A stretch of 64,000 nucleotides of DNA from Nocardiopsis sp. FIRDI 009 (GCF_003386285.1 NZ_QPNC01000009.1:62001-126000); one strand, 5' to 3'. Positions 45,445-54,431 are shown, counted from the stretch's first letter. Made by a program: numbers and translations. The notes: a model not told the origin generated them from the sequence alone.

Positions 45445-46715
45445 CGGAGAAGAACACGACCTCCCGACTCCTGGGGCCGGTCGCCGCGCTGATGCGCGAC
45501 AACGCCCGCCAGTACGGCATGGCCATCGCCCTGGTGGCCATCATCGTGCTGTTCCAGATCCTCACCGGAGGACTGCTGCTCAGGCCGCTCAACGTCACCA
45601 ACCTGATCATGCAGAACTCCTACATCCTGATCCTGGCGATCGGCATGATGCTGGTCATCGTCACGGGGCACATCGACCTCTCCGTGGGCTCCGTGGTCGC
45701 GTTCACGGGCGCCGTGTCGGCGATCATGCTGAACTCGTGGGGGCTGCCGACACCCGTGGTCGTCCCCTCGGCGCTGCTGCTGGGCGCGCTCATCGGCGCC
45801 TGGCAGGGGTTCTGGATCGCCTATGTGCGCGTGCCCGCGTTCATCGTCACGCTCGCCGGGATGCTGGTGTTCCGGGGCGCGACCCTGGCCGTGCTGGGGG
45901 GAGAGTCCATCGCGCCGCTGCCGACGTCCCTGCGCGTCCTCGCCAGCGGTTTCCTGCCCGGATCGGACGGCGACGGACTCCATCTTCCGACCCTCCTCCT
46001 GGGAGCGGCGGGGGCCGCGGTGCTCGTGTGGATCCAGTGGCGGTCCAGGAACCGCTCCCTCGGGTACGGGCTGCCCGTGCCGCCGAGGGCGGTGACGGCG
46101 GCGACCTCGGTGGTGACCACGGCGGCGATCATGGCGTTCGCCCACGTGCTGGCCGACTACAACGGGCTGCCCGTCGTGGGGCTCCTCCTGATCGCGCTCA
46201 TCGCGGGCTACTCGTTCGTGATGCGCTCCACGACCGCCGGCCGGCGCGTGTACGCCGTCGGCGGCAGCGAGCAGGCCGCGGCGCTGTCGGGGATCAGGAC
46301 CCGCCGCACCACGTTCTGGGTGTTCGTCAACATGGGCGTGCTCTCCTCCCTCGCCGGGGTGGTGTTCACGGCCAGGCTCAACGCCGCCACGCCGGGCGCC
46401 GGGACCATGTTCGAGCTCGACGCGATCGCGGCCGCCTTCATCGGCGGGGCCTCCGCCACGGGCGGAGTGGGGACGGTCGTCGGGGCGGTCATCGGGGCGC
46501 TGGTCATGGGCGTGCTCAACAACGGCATGTCCCTGATCGGCCTGGGCGTGGACTGGCAGCAGCTCATCAAGGGCCTGGTCCTGCTCATGGCGGTGGCGTT
46601 CGACATCTACAACAAGCGCCGCGGCTCCGTCGGACGGGTGTCGAGGACCCGCCCGCCCGCCGAGGCCGCGGCGCCCGCGGAGAGGGGGAACCCGGTGGGG
46701 ACGGCCGCCGACTAG
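45441..46715 (+). CDS. gguB: CUT2 sugar importer permease
   Basis: 424 residues, GTG 45441 overlapping the ATPase stop. About ten to twelve membrane segments with the BPD_transp_2 signature: IGMMLVIVTGHIDLSVGSVVAFTGAVSAIML and RTTFWVFVNMGVLSSLAGVVFTARLNAATPGAG, FELDAIAAAFIGGASATGGVGTVVGAVIGALVMGVLNNGMSLIGLGVDWQQLIKGLVLL. The long middle region matches GguB/XylH. Last gene of the arabinose locus, ending inside a perfect terminator palindrome. Confidence 0.95.
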   Translation: MTEKNTTSRLLGPVAALMRDNARQYGMAIALVAIIVLFQILTGGLLLRPLNVTNLIMQNSYILILAIGMMLVIVTGHIDLSVGSVVAFTGAVSAIMLNSWGLPTPVVVPSALLLGALIGAWQGFWIAYVRVPAFIVTLAGMLVFRGATLAVLGGESIAPLPTSLRVLASGFLPGSDGDGLHLPTLLLGAAGAAVLVWIQWRSRNRSLGYGLPVPPRAVTAATSVVTTAAIMAFAHVLADYNGLPVVGLLLIALIAGYSFVMRSTTAGRRVYAVGGSEQAAALSGIRTRRTTFWVFVNMGVLSSLAGVVFTARLNAATPGAGTMFELDAIAAAFIGGASATGGVGTVVGAVIGALVMGVLNNGMSLIGLGVDWQQLIKGLVLLMAVAFDIYNKRRGSVGRVSRTRPPAEAAAPAERGNPVGTAAD

Positions 46716-46752
46716 GAAGGTCGGGGACCCGGGTCCCCGACCTTCCTAGTCG
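46709..46752. terminator. 44-bp perfect palindrome, bidirectional terminator with both stop codons
   Basis: Two 22-bp arms with no unpaired base between them (centre 46730/46731); left arm starts CGACTAGGAAGGTCGG. The TAG of gguB (46713-46715) and the TAG of the phytase gene (46746-46748 complement) occupy mirror positions. Confidence 0.85.
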
Positions 46753-48089
46753 CGGGGGTGCCAGCCGTCGGTGTCCACGCTGAGCGCGGGCTCGAAGCCG
46801 ACGGCGATGTCGTCCCACGGCGTGAACTTGAAGTTGGTCTGCTCGCGGACCTCGCCGTCCTCACCGATCTCGTCGGGCTGGTTCGCCCCGTCCTGGGAGA
46901 CGAAGAGACCGCCGTCGAACCGCCCCATGGGCACGTTCAGCACCTCGATGCCGTCGGTGTGCCCGACCATGTCGTCGTCCCGGCCGACCCGGAAGGAGCC
47001 GAGGGGAGCGTTGCCGGTGTCGGGGTCGCGGTCGTAGACGACGAAGGTGTCGCTGCCCTGGCTGGAGGCGATGAGGTAGCCCTCGCCGTCGTCCGCCCGG
47101 TACAGCGCCAGCCCCTCGGCGTCGGCGCTGAGCAGGGAGCCGCCGAAGCCGGGGTCCTCACCGGCGACGCACTCGTCGGTTCCGGCGTCGTAGCGGGCGG
47201 GAACCCCGAACTCCCGGACGGTGTCGACCAGCTCGGGCTCCGCCGACAGGTCGGCGGGCATCCGCAGGATGCCGACCTGTTCGTAGGCCGCGTACAGGAT
47301 CTCGCGCTCCTGGTCCACGACCATGCCCTCCACCACGGGCAGCTCGCCCGGGTCCACACACGGCTCCCACGTGGTGCCGTCGGGCAGTTCGAAGGAGGTG
47401 GGCAGGTCGATCTCGGCCTCGTGCTCGTAGCCGACGGTGTCGTCCTCGTCGTCGAGTTCGAGCAGGGCCAGCCGGGCGCCGTCGGCCTTGCTCACCACGG
47501 CGTAGTGGTCGTCGCCGTCGGACCACGTGGTCAGGCCGTAGGCGGTGAACTCCTCGTTCACCTCGTCCTGGTCGTCGGAGAAGACGAACGGGGACTCGTC
47601 CGGATCGGTGACGTCCGTGAGCGGCTCTCGGCCGTCGGTGACCGCTTCCGCGTCGATCTCGTAGACGCGGAGCCGGTCCCGTCCCCGGTCGGACACCACG
47701 GCCAGGTCGACCTCGTCGTCGTCCAGCTCGAAGTCGTAGACGACGTCGACGTTGTTCAGGCGTCCGACCGCGTCGTCCGCCCCCGGGGCCTCAGGGGCGG
47801 GGACGTGCTGGAGCACCCGACCGTCGAGGTCGTGGACGTACAGGCCGTCCTCCTTGGCGGTGGTGATGACCAGGCTGTCGTCGGGGTCCTCGGGGTTGAG
47901 CCAGATCGCCGGGTCGTCGGCGTCGGCGCCCTCGTCGTCGTATACCGGCGGGGTCTCGGCCCGGTACTCGACGACCGGGACGTCGTCGGCGTGGGCCGGT
48001 GCGGTGCCGAACGCAGGGACGCACAGAAGGGCCAGGGCCGCGGCCGTCGCGGGGGTGCCTGCTCGCCAGTGGATTCTGGAACGTTCCAA
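46746..48089 (-). CDS. Secreted beta-propeller phytase
   Basis: 447 residues from TTG 48089, 6 nt after AGGAG. This start gives a clean signal peptide (RIHWRAGTPATAAALALLCV, cleaved after APAHA); the longer frame upstream does not read like protein. Propeller phytase marks: DDPAIWLNPEDPDDSLVITTAKEDGLYVHDLDGRVLQH, LNNVDVVYDF, VSDRGRDRLRVYEID, VVEGMVVDQEREILYAAYEQVGI and HTDGIEVLNVPMGRFDGGLFVSQDGAN. The many aspartates are the calcium sites on which these enzymes depend. It releases phosphate from phytate outside the cell. Possible phosphate control: a GTTCACC element occurs in the leader. Confidence 0.94.
   Translation of the reverse strand: MERSRIHWRAGTPATAAALALLCVPAFGTAPAHADDVPVVEYRAETPPVYDDEGADADDPAIWLNPEDPDDSLVITTAKEDGLYVHDLDGRVLQHVPAPEAPGADDAVGRLNNVDVVYDFELDDDEVDLAVVSDRGRDRLRVYEIDAEAVTDGREPLTDVTDPDESPFVFSDDQDEVNEEFTAYGLTTWSDGDDHYAVVSKADGARLALLELDDEDDTVGYEHEAEIDLPTSFELPDGTTWEPCVDPGELPVVEGMVVDQEREILYAAYEQVGILRMPADLSAEPELVDTVREFGVPARYDAGTDECVAGEDPGFGGSLLSADAEGLALYRADDGEGYLIASSQGSDTFVVYDRDPDTGNAPLGSFRVGRDDDMVGHTDGIEVLNVPMGRFDGGLFVSQDGANQPDEIGEDGEVREQTNFKFTPWDDIAVGFEPALSVDTDGWHPRD
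48077..48088. promoter_or_regulatory. 12-bp palindrome at the phytase start
   Basis: TGGAACGTTCCA, exact symmetry, overlapping the TTG start codon region. Could be an operator or an RNA fold at the start; also may be chance. Confidence 0.3.
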
Positions 48090-48261
48090 AACATACTCCT
48101 GGGGGTGGTGAACGGGCGTCGGAGCCGTATCCGCGCCCCGGGAAGCAGGAGACCACGGGCCGTTCGCGCGGACGGGAAGGGAACCCGTCCCGGAGTCCAA
48201 CACCGGGTGAACGCCCGGTTCCCGGCGGGGAGGGGTCCCCGCGGGGAACCGGGCGGCCCCC

Positions 48262-49845
48262 TCACTGGTAGCCGCGGATCTCCCGGAAGACCTGCTCCAG
48301 GTCCCGCTCACGCGCGTCGAACACCCGACCGCCGGTCAGCTCGGCCAGCTCGGTCATCTCCTCCTCGTTCGACTCCCCGAACAGCACCGTGAACAGCGGG
48401 GTGGCCGCCACGTCGCGCGGCATCCCGTCCAACGCCGCGCGCAGGTCCTCCAGGGTCGAGCCCCGGTTCACCTCGCCGTCGGTCATGAGCACCACCGAGG
48501 TCAGATGGTCGTCCCGGGGCGCGGAGTCCAGCAGTTCGTACGCCTCCCGGAGCGCGTCGTAGGCCGCCGTGTCCCCGTCGGCCTCCAGCGACCGCACCTC
48601 CTCGGCCAGATCCGCGGCGGCCGACTCCGCGGTCCCCGGCTCCATCACGAACGTGCTCGGCTCGCCGGGTTCGGTGGAGAACGGCAGCAGCGTCACCTCC
48701 TCCCGCTCCTGGAACGCCTGCGTCCGACGGGCGAGCGAACCTCCGTCCGCGCCGGTCAGCGCCGCCAGCGACGACCGCAGATCCTCGATCCTGTCACCCT
48801 CCATCGACTCGGACACGTCCAGCACGTACACCGTGCGCGCCGGACGCCGCAGGGCGCCGACGTAGTCCGCGACCAGCCCGTCGACCACCTCCAGCTGGGC
48901 CGGGAAGGGCAGCTCCACCAGCGGCGGCACCTCCGCGGTGAGCGAGGCCCCGGGGGCGACCGGACGCCGCCGGGTCTCGTCGGCGATACGCTGCTGCGTC
49001 TCCTCCGACAGCAGGTCCCCGACCAGCCGCTCGTAGGCGGACAGGGTCTCCTCCGAGGGGCCCGCCAGCAGCGTCAGCGGGTAGTCCGCCGTCACCGTGC
49101 CGTCGGCCGGGTGCACCAGGGTGAGCGGCTCCTCCAGAACCCCGGACGCGTTGACCGACAGCAGCACCGACTCGTAGTTGATCATCCCGTCGACCGGCCG
49201 CCCCTGGCGTGCGCGCCGCTCGAAGTCCTGGGCCAGCCACCCCGACGAGCCCGCGGTGACCTCCTGACCCTCGAAGAACTCCGCCAGCTCCGGCCGGACG
49301 CGCTCCACGTCCTCGCCGCGCAGGGCGGAACCCGTGTCGGCCAGCGCCGAGGCGATCCCGATCAGGGCGGAGAACCCGGAGTTGGAGGCGCCCGGGTTGG
49401 TCATCCCGTAGGTCAGCTCCTCGTCCGCGACCGCCTCGGCCACGTCCGCCCAGGTCACCTCGGCGCCCTCGCCCCATCCCAGGGTCTCGGCGCGGGACTC
49501 GGCCACACCCAGGACCACGGGGGAGACCATGATCGGCGTCTCGGTGTGCACGGCGGTCCGGCCGCCCTCGTGCAGGTGCAGGTAGCGGTTGGAGGCGAAC
49601 CACACCGCGTCGTAGTCCCCGGTGTCACCGGCGGCGACCCGGGCCAGCCCGTCGAGCGTTCCGCTGTAGTCGAGCTCCACCTCCACCCCGGTGCGCTCGG
49701 AGACCTCCTCCAGGAGCGGTTCCAGGTCGGCGACCTCACTCCCGGCCAGGACGCGCAGCGTGTCCCCGCCCAGGCCCTCGACGAGGGAGCAGGAGGAGGC
49801 CGTCAGGGCGACCGCGAGCGCGGTCGCGGGCAGCGCGCGCCTCAT
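48262..49845 (-). CDS. Lipoprotein with substrate-binding and von Willebrand A domains
   Basis: 527 residues from ATG 49845. Lipoprotein signal MRRALPATALAVALTASSC with Cys19. Residues 30-310 are an extracellular binding-protein fold: LRVLAGSEVADLEPLLEEVSERTGVEVELDYSGTLDGLARVAAGDTGDYDAVWFASNRYL and YGMTNPGASNSGFSALIGIASALADTG. Residues about 330-520 are a VWA domain with intact MIDAS: YVLDVSESMEG, GDTAAYDALREAY and VVLMTDGEVNRGS. It overlaps the gene for a membrane-anchored partner by ATGA. Ligand and function are unknown; pairs like this are widespread in Streptomyces-like genomes. Confidence 0.88.
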   Translation of the reverse strand: MRRALPATALAVALTASSCSLVEGLGGDTLRVLAGSEVADLEPLLEEVSERTGVEVELDYSGTLDGLARVAAGDTGDYDAVWFASNRYLHLHEGGRTAVHTETPIMVSPVVLGVAESRAETLGWGEGAEVTWADVAEAVADEELTYGMTNPGASNSGFSALIGIASALADTGSALRGEDVERVRPELAEFFEGQEVTAGSSGWLAQDFERRARQGRPVDGMINYESVLLSVNASGVLEEPLTLVHPADGTVTADYPLTLLAGPSEETLSAYERLVGDLLSEETQQRIADETRRRPVAPGASLTAEVPPLVELPFPAQLEVVDGLVADYVGALRRPARTVYVLDVSESMEGDRIEDLRSSLAALTGADGGSLARRTQAFQEREEVTLLPFSTEPGEPSTFVMEPGTAESAAADLAEEVRSLEADGDTAAYDALREAYELLDSAPRDDHLTSVVLMTDGEVNRGSTLEDLRAALDGMPRDVAATPLFTVLFGESNEEEMTELAELTGGRVFDARERDLEQVFREIRGYQ

Positions 49846-50996
49846 CCGCGACCACCCCCGCCCCGGCCACCGGCCTCTTCGGGTACGGGGGGTCTCGCCC
49901 CGCTGGCCTCGTAGGTGTCCTCGATGCCGGTCAGCAGTGCCTCCAGTGCCTCGTAGGTCGGCGGGTGGACCACGTCGGTGACCTGGGTGCGGATCGGGAG
50001 GCCGTACTCCTCCACCAGGGCGCCGAACTGGGCGGTGTCGTCGGTGCGGAAGCCGTGCTCGGCGGCCAGCTCCTGGAGCTCGGGGTCCTCGGTGAGCAGA
50101 CGGCCGACCTCGTCGCCCGCCCTGGTGAGGGGGACCACGGCGTGCTCGGAGAAGACGGTCGGCCCCGGGTAGAGCACGACCACGTCCTCGGACAGTTCGG
50201 GGCCGTGCACCATCGCCTGCACGTACTGGGACTCGTACACCCACACCAGCGGTGTGTGCCCGGCGCCCAGGTCGCGGAACTGCTCGAAGGGCTGCTGCGA
50301 GGACTCCGGCGGCTGGCCCTGGGCGAGGAAGAGCCGGGAGATGGTGTCGGAGACGTCCTCGTCCACGGGGCCGGGCGCCAGGACCTCCTCGCCGTTGAGC
50401 AGGTAGGACAGCACCACGGCGTGCATGGCGGCGGAGTTGGACGTGCGCGGGTCGGTGGTGCGGACCAGCACCTCGTTGCGGTTGCTGGAACTCACCGCGT
50501 CACCGGGCAGATCACGCCAGCGGGTCCGCTCCTCGGTCAGCTCCAGGTAGGCGGACATGTCGAAGGACCAGGTGCCGTCCTCCTCCAGGGAGGCGACCCC
50601 GGCGCCCTGGAGCGCGCGCACCATCGGTTCGTAGCCGAGCAGGACCATCGGGGTGCTGAACGGCAGGTACTCGGTCGAGACGCTGTTGAGTTCCCGAGCG
50701 CGTTCGGCCAGGTGGCGGGAGCCGGGGGAGACGAAGTCGGCGCCGCCGGTCCGCTCGCCCAGCAGCCGGGACCCCCGGGGGCGCACGGTGACGGTGTACC
50801 CCAGCTCCCCGAACCGGTCCTGGACGCGTTCGTCCTCGAAGAACTCGACCTTCTCCGAGCCGACCACGCCCTCGACCGGTGTCGTCTCGCGGGTGAACAC
50901 GACGAACCCGACCGTGATCAGGACCACGACCACCACGGCGGCGCCGACGGTGGTCCAGGTCGAGCGACGGTCGAACGGCGGGGGGAGACCGGGCAC
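49842..50996 (-). CDS. Membrane-anchored substrate-binding-like protein, partner of the VWA lipoprotein
   Basis: 384 residues from GTG 50996, 10 nt after GAGAGGA. One N-terminal transmembrane helix (WTTVGAAVVVVVLITVGFVVF), then an extracellular binding-protein-like domain: GVVGSEKVEFFEDERVQDRFGELGYTVTVRPRGSRLL, YLPFSTPMVLLGYEPMV, VLVRTTDPRTSNSAAMHAVVLSYLLNGEEVL and AMVHGPELSEDVVVLYPGPTVFSEHAVVPLTRAG. The tail is Gly-rich. It is upstream of and overlaps the VWA lipoprotein gene, so the two probably act together at the cell surface. No ABC permease or ATPase is adjacent, so transport is unlikely. Confidence 0.82.
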   Translation of the reverse strand: MPGLPPPFDRRSTWTTVGAAVVVVVLITVGFVVFTRETTPVEGVVGSEKVEFFEDERVQDRFGELGYTVTVRPRGSRLLGERTGGADFVSPGSRHLAERARELNSVSTEYLPFSTPMVLLGYEPMVRALQGAGVASLEEDGTWSFDMSAYLELTEERTRWRDLPGDAVSSSNRNEVLVRTTDPRTSNSAAMHAVVLSYLLNGEEVLAPGPVDEDVSDTISRLFLAQGQPPESSQQPFEQFRDLGAGHTPLVWVYESQYVQAMVHGPELSEDVVVLYPGPTVFSEHAVVPLTRAGDEVGRLLTEDPELQELAAEHGFRTDDTAQFGALVEEYGLPIRTQVTDVVHPPTYEALEALLTGIEDTYEASGARPPVPEEAGGRGGGGRG

Positions 50997-51216
50997 CGTT
51001 GTCGATCCTCTCGGCTGGGGGTTCCCGACGCTGCCAGGCACGGTCGACGCCCCGGTGTCGCCCGGGTGGACGGCGGGGAAACGGGCGGGGCGCCGGGCCG
51101 GAGGCGCCGGTCGGGGGTCCGGCTCCGTCGCGAAGCGGCGCCCGGGCGGCGGAGGGCGACGGGTGGGCCCGTGGACGGGGGACGGGCGGTCCCCCGGGCG
51201 AACTACGCTGGCACCC
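50997..51216. other. divergent region between surface protein pair and dnaG
   Basis: 220 bp with normal G+C and no hairpin or operator of note. A TACGCT at 51204-51209 lies 7 nt before the dnaG GTG. Confidence 0.4.
51204..51209 (+). promoter_or_regulatory. putative dnaG -10 element (leaderless transcript)
   Basis: TACGCT, 7 nt before GTG 51217, so transcription would begin at or next to the start codon. No ribosome-binding site is visible. Confidence 0.45.
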
Positions 51217-53103
51217 GTGGCAGGACGGATCAGAGACGAAGACATCGCCCTGGTGCGCGAACGCACCCCCATCGCGGACGTGGTCGGCGAGTACCTCCAG
51301 CTACGCAACGCCGGAGGCGGCTCGCTCAAGGGACTGTGCCCGTTCCACGACGAGAAGTCCCCCTCCTTCAACGTCACCCCCTCCAAAAATCTGTGGTACT
51401 GCTTCGGCTGCAACGAGGGCGGGGACGTCATCTCCTTCCTCCAGCGGATCGACAGCCTCAGCTTCACCGAGGCCGTCGAGTCCCTGGCCCGTCAGTCGGG
51501 CATCACCCTGCGCTACGAGGAGGGCGGTCGCAGCGCCCGGCGCGACGAGGGCAAACGCCAGCGCCTGCTCGACGCCCACCGCGCCGCGGCCGAGTTCTAC
51601 GCCGAGCGCCTGCTGTCCCCCGAGGCGGCGACCGCGCGTCGCTTCCTCACCGAACGCGGTTTCAACCGGACCCACGCCGAGCGCTTCGGCCTCGGCTTCG
51701 CCCCCGCCGGATGGGAGAACCTCACCGACCACCTGCGCCGCAAGGGCTTCACCGACCAGGAGTTGATCGCCGGCGGCCTGGCCAGCCAGGGGCGGCGCGG
51801 AGCCTACGACCGCTTCCGCAACCGGCTGCTGTGGCCGGTGCGCGAGGTCACCGGCGAGGTCGTCGGCTTCGGCGCCCGCAAGCTCGACCCCGCCGAGGAC
51901 GGCCCCAAGTACCTCAACTCGCCGGAGAGCCCCATCTTCCACAAGGGGCGGCTGCTGTACGGGCTCGACCTGGCCAAGCGCGACATCTCCCAGAAGGGTG
52001 AGGCGGTCATCGTCGAGGGCTACACCGACGTCATGGCCTGCCACGACGCCGGGGTGACCACCGCCGTGGCCACCTGCGGCACGTCCTTCGGCGAGGACCA
52101 CGTCAAGATCCTGCGCCGCATGCTGCTGGGCCGGACCAACCAGGGCGGCCGGGTGGTCTTCACCTTCGACGGCGACAAGGCGGGGCAGAAGGCCGCCGTG
52201 CGCGCCTTCGCCGAGGAGCACGGCTTCACCTCCGAGACCTACGTCGCCGTGCAGTCCGACGGCCTCGACCCTTGCGACCTGCGGTTCCAGCACGGCCCGC
52301 AGGCGGTGAAGGACCTGGTCGACGGCGCCGTACGACTGTACGAGTTCATGATCCGCAACGTCATGGAGGGCTACGACCTCTCCTCCCCCGAGGGCCGGAT
52401 GGCCGCCCTGGACGCGGCCGCACCGATCGTGGCGAGCATCCGCGACGAGGGCGTGCGCCGCAACTACGGGGCGAGCCTGGACCGCTGGACCGGGATCATG
52501 GACGAGGCCCTCGTGCAGCGCCGGGTCGCCCAGCACATGCGTGGCGGCGCTGCGCGCGCGGGCGGCCGGCGGCCGCCCGCCGACGCCCGCCCGGTCCCGA
52601 CCCCGGACGCGGGAGAGGCCCCCTACGACCTGCGCGACCCCTCGGTCCAGCGGGAGCGCCAGGCTCTCAAGATCGCCGTGCAGTTCCCGGGGCTGGCCCG
52701 GGGGTTCGACGAGTTCACCGACGAGGACTTCACCGTGCCCCAGCACCGGGCGGTGCGCTCCCTCATCGCCCGGTGTGGCGGAGTGGCCGCCGCGCACGAC
52801 CCGCAGGGCTGGGTGAACGATCTGCGCGAGGCCGCGCCGAATGACGCTCAACGCGATTTCCTCACCCGATTGGTGGTCGAACCCGTGGAGTTCTATGGAG
52901 AACTCGACGAGCATTACGCCGCTCAAATGCTGGGCACAATCAAGACTCATTCCATCAATCGTCGGGTGGCAAACCTAAAATCCGAGCTCGCTCGGCTCGA
53001 AGGCACTTCCCAGCTCGATGAACAGCGGCGTGTATTCACCGAACTCATGCAGCTTGAGCAGCAAAGACGTGCTATCCGCGAGCAGGCTCAGGGGGCGGTG
53101 TAG
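51217..53103 (+). CDS. dnaG: DNA primase
   Basis: 628 residues from GTG 51217; frame extension upstream lies under the minus-strand gene. CHC2 zinc finger Cys41, His44, Cys62, Cys65 (CPFHDEKSPSF, WYCFGC). TOPRIM domain with AVIVEGYTDVMACHDAG and VVFTFDGDKAGQKAAVRAF. The C-terminal DnaB-interacting part is present. It makes the RNA primers for replication. No Shine-Dalgarno; TACGCT placed 7 nt before GTG suggests a leaderless message. The last 260 bp use much more A/T at third positions than the rest of the gene. Confidence 0.97.
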   Translation: MAGRIRDEDIALVRERTPIADVVGEYLQLRNAGGGSLKGLCPFHDEKSPSFNVTPSKNLWYCFGCNEGGDVISFLQRIDSLSFTEAVESLARQSGITLRYEEGGRSARRDEGKRQRLLDAHRAAAEFYAERLLSPEAATARRFLTERGFNRTHAERFGLGFAPAGWENLTDHLRRKGFTDQELIAGGLASQGRRGAYDRFRNRLLWPVREVTGEVVGFGARKLDPAEDGPKYLNSPESPIFHKGRLLYGLDLAKRDISQKGEAVIVEGYTDVMACHDAGVTTAVATCGTSFGEDHVKILRRMLLGRTNQGGRVVFTFDGDKAGQKAAVRAFAEEHGFTSETYVAVQSDGLDPCDLRFQHGPQAVKDLVDGAVRLYEFMIRNVMEGYDLSSPEGRMAALDAAAPIVASIRDEGVRRNYGASLDRWTGIMDEALVQRRVAQHMRGGAARAGGRRPPADARPVPTPDAGEAPYDLRDPSVQRERQALKIAVQFPGLARGFDEFTDEDFTVPQHRAVRSLIARCGGVAAAHDPQGWVNDLREAAPNDAQRDFLTRLVVEPVEFYGELDEHYAAQMLGTIKTHSINRRVANLKSELARLEGTSQLDEQRRVFTELMQLEQQRRAIREQAQGAV

Positions 53104-53160
53104 CAGTGGGGTGACAATAATGAATCTCCCTCCGTCTCCCCTTGGGGGCGTCCGTGGCGG

Positions 53161-53166
53161 CACAAT
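53161..53166 (+). promoter_or_regulatory. putative -10 element of the sigma factor gene
   Basis: CACAAT, 6 nt before GTG 53173 and about 17 nt after TTGGGG. This would give a leaderless message independent of dnaG. Confidence 0.45.
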
Positions 53167-53172
53167 GTAGGG

Positions 53173-54303
53173 GTGGCTCCCACAGTTGTGACGCACGAAA
53201 TGCCGTCGGTTCGACAGGTCGTCCGAATGCTGCCGGGCGCGGGCCGGGGAACGGTCAGTCGCGGTGAGGTCGCCTCGGCCTTGGAACAGCTGGACGCGCC
53301 CCCCGGTGTCCTGGATGAGGCGGTGACCCGTCTGGCCCGGATCGGGGTCGAGGTCGCCGAGACGGAGGAGACCGGCGCCCCCGCCGACGGCGGCAGACGC
53401 TCGGGTGCGGACCTGGTCCGCCTCTACCTCGGTGAGATCGGCCGGGTGCCGCTGCTGACCGCCGAGGAGGAGGTCGACCTGGCCAAGGCGATCGAGGCGG
53501 GCCTGTACGCCCAGCGCCGCGAGCCGGACACGGCGGTGTGCACGGCCGAGGAACTCGACGCGCTGGTCGAGGAGGGGCGGCGCGCCAAACGGCGGCTGAT
53601 CGAGGCCAATCTCCGGCTCGTCGTGTCGATCGCCAAGCGCTACATGGGGCGGGGGCTGCTCTTCCTCGACCTCATCCAGGAGGGGAACCTGGGCCTGATC
53701 CGCGCGGTGGAGAAGTTCGACTACGCCAAGGGCTTCAAGTTCTCCACCTACGCCACGTGGTGGATCCGCCAGGCCATCACCCGGGCCATCGCCGACCAGG
53801 CGCGCACGATCCGGATCCCCGTGCACATGGTGGAGACGATCAACAAGCTCCTGCGCGTCCAGCACCGACTCCACCAGCAACTGGGCCGGGAGCCGAGCAC
53901 CGCCGAGATCTCCGCCGCCATGGGCTTCGGCGGCGAACGGGTCCTGGAGATCCAGCGGATCGCCCGCGAACCGGTCTCGCTCCAGTCCCCGATCGGGGAG
54001 GAGGAGTCCGACTTCGGCGACTTCATCGAGGACTCCGACGCCGTCGTCCCTGCGGAGGCGGCCTCCTTCACCCTCCTCCAGGAACAGCTGCGCGCCCTCC
54101 TGAGCGACCTGACCGAACGGGAGCGGCGGATCATCCGGCTCCGCTTCGGCATGGCCGACGGCCACCCGCGCACACTGGAGGAGGTCGGCCGCGAGTTCGG
54201 CGTGACCCGCGAGCGGATCCGCCAGATCGAGGCCAAGACGCTGACCAAACTGCGCCACCCCTCCCGCGCGGGCGCCCTGCGTGACTACCTCACGAGCGGC
54301 TGA
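53173..54303 (+). CDS. Sigma-70 family factor, principal (RpoD/HrdB) type
   Basis: 376 residues from GTG 53173. Region 1.1-like N-terminus ([34 protein letters not shown]), region 1.2 ([31 protein letters not shown]), region 2 ([75 protein letters not shown], with full -10 recognition), region 3 and region 4 with HTH ([29 protein letters not shown]). Its length is shorter than the essential HrdB of Streptomyces, so it may be a second principal-like factor. It follows dnaG by 69 nt, the dnaG-rpoD order seen in many bacteria. Confidence 0.93.
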   Translation: MAPTVVTHEMPSVRQVVRMLPGAGRGTVSRGEVASALEQLDAPPGVLDEAVTRLARIGVEVAETEETGAPADGGRRSGADLVRLYLGEIGRVPLLTAEEEVDLAKAIEAGLYAQRREPDTAVCTAEELDALVEEGRRAKRRLIEANLRLVVSIAKRYMGRGLLFLDLIQEGNLGLIRAVEKFDYAKGFKFSTYATWWIRQAITRAIADQARTIRIPVHMVETINKLLRVQHRLHQQLGREPSTAEISAAMGFGGERVLEIQRIAREPVSLQSPIGEEESDFGDFIEDSDAVVPAEAASFTLLQEQLRALLSDLTERERRIIRLRFGMADGHPRTLEEVGREFGVTRERIRQIEAKTLTKLRHPSRAGALRDYLTSG

Positions 54304-54311
54304 CCTCCGCA

Positions 54312-54335
54312 GCGCCGCGAACGTGTCAGCGGCGC
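54312..54335 (+). terminator. putative terminator after sigma factor gene
   Basis: 7-bp perfect stem GCGCCGC / GCGGCGC with a 10-nt loop, 8 nt after the stop. Confidence 0.5.
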
Positions 54336-54425
54336 CCCGGGTTCCCCGTTCGCGGTGGAACGGGCCGATGTGGCCTGATGTGGCCGTCCCGGCCGGAAGG
54401 TCCTGCGTCCGAGCCGCCCGGTGCC

Positions 54426-54431
54426 TAGGGT
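54426..54431 (+). promoter_or_regulatory. putative -10 element of the chitinase-like gene
   Basis: TAGGGT, 7 nt before GTG 54439; consistent with a leaderless start. No dre-like box seen in the 130 bp upstream. Confidence 0.4.

Noticed and set aside
46746..48311. Phytase start at 48311
   Set aside because: The extra residues are not protein-like and would bury the signal peptide; TTG 48089 has a ribosome-binding site and a clean signal peptide.
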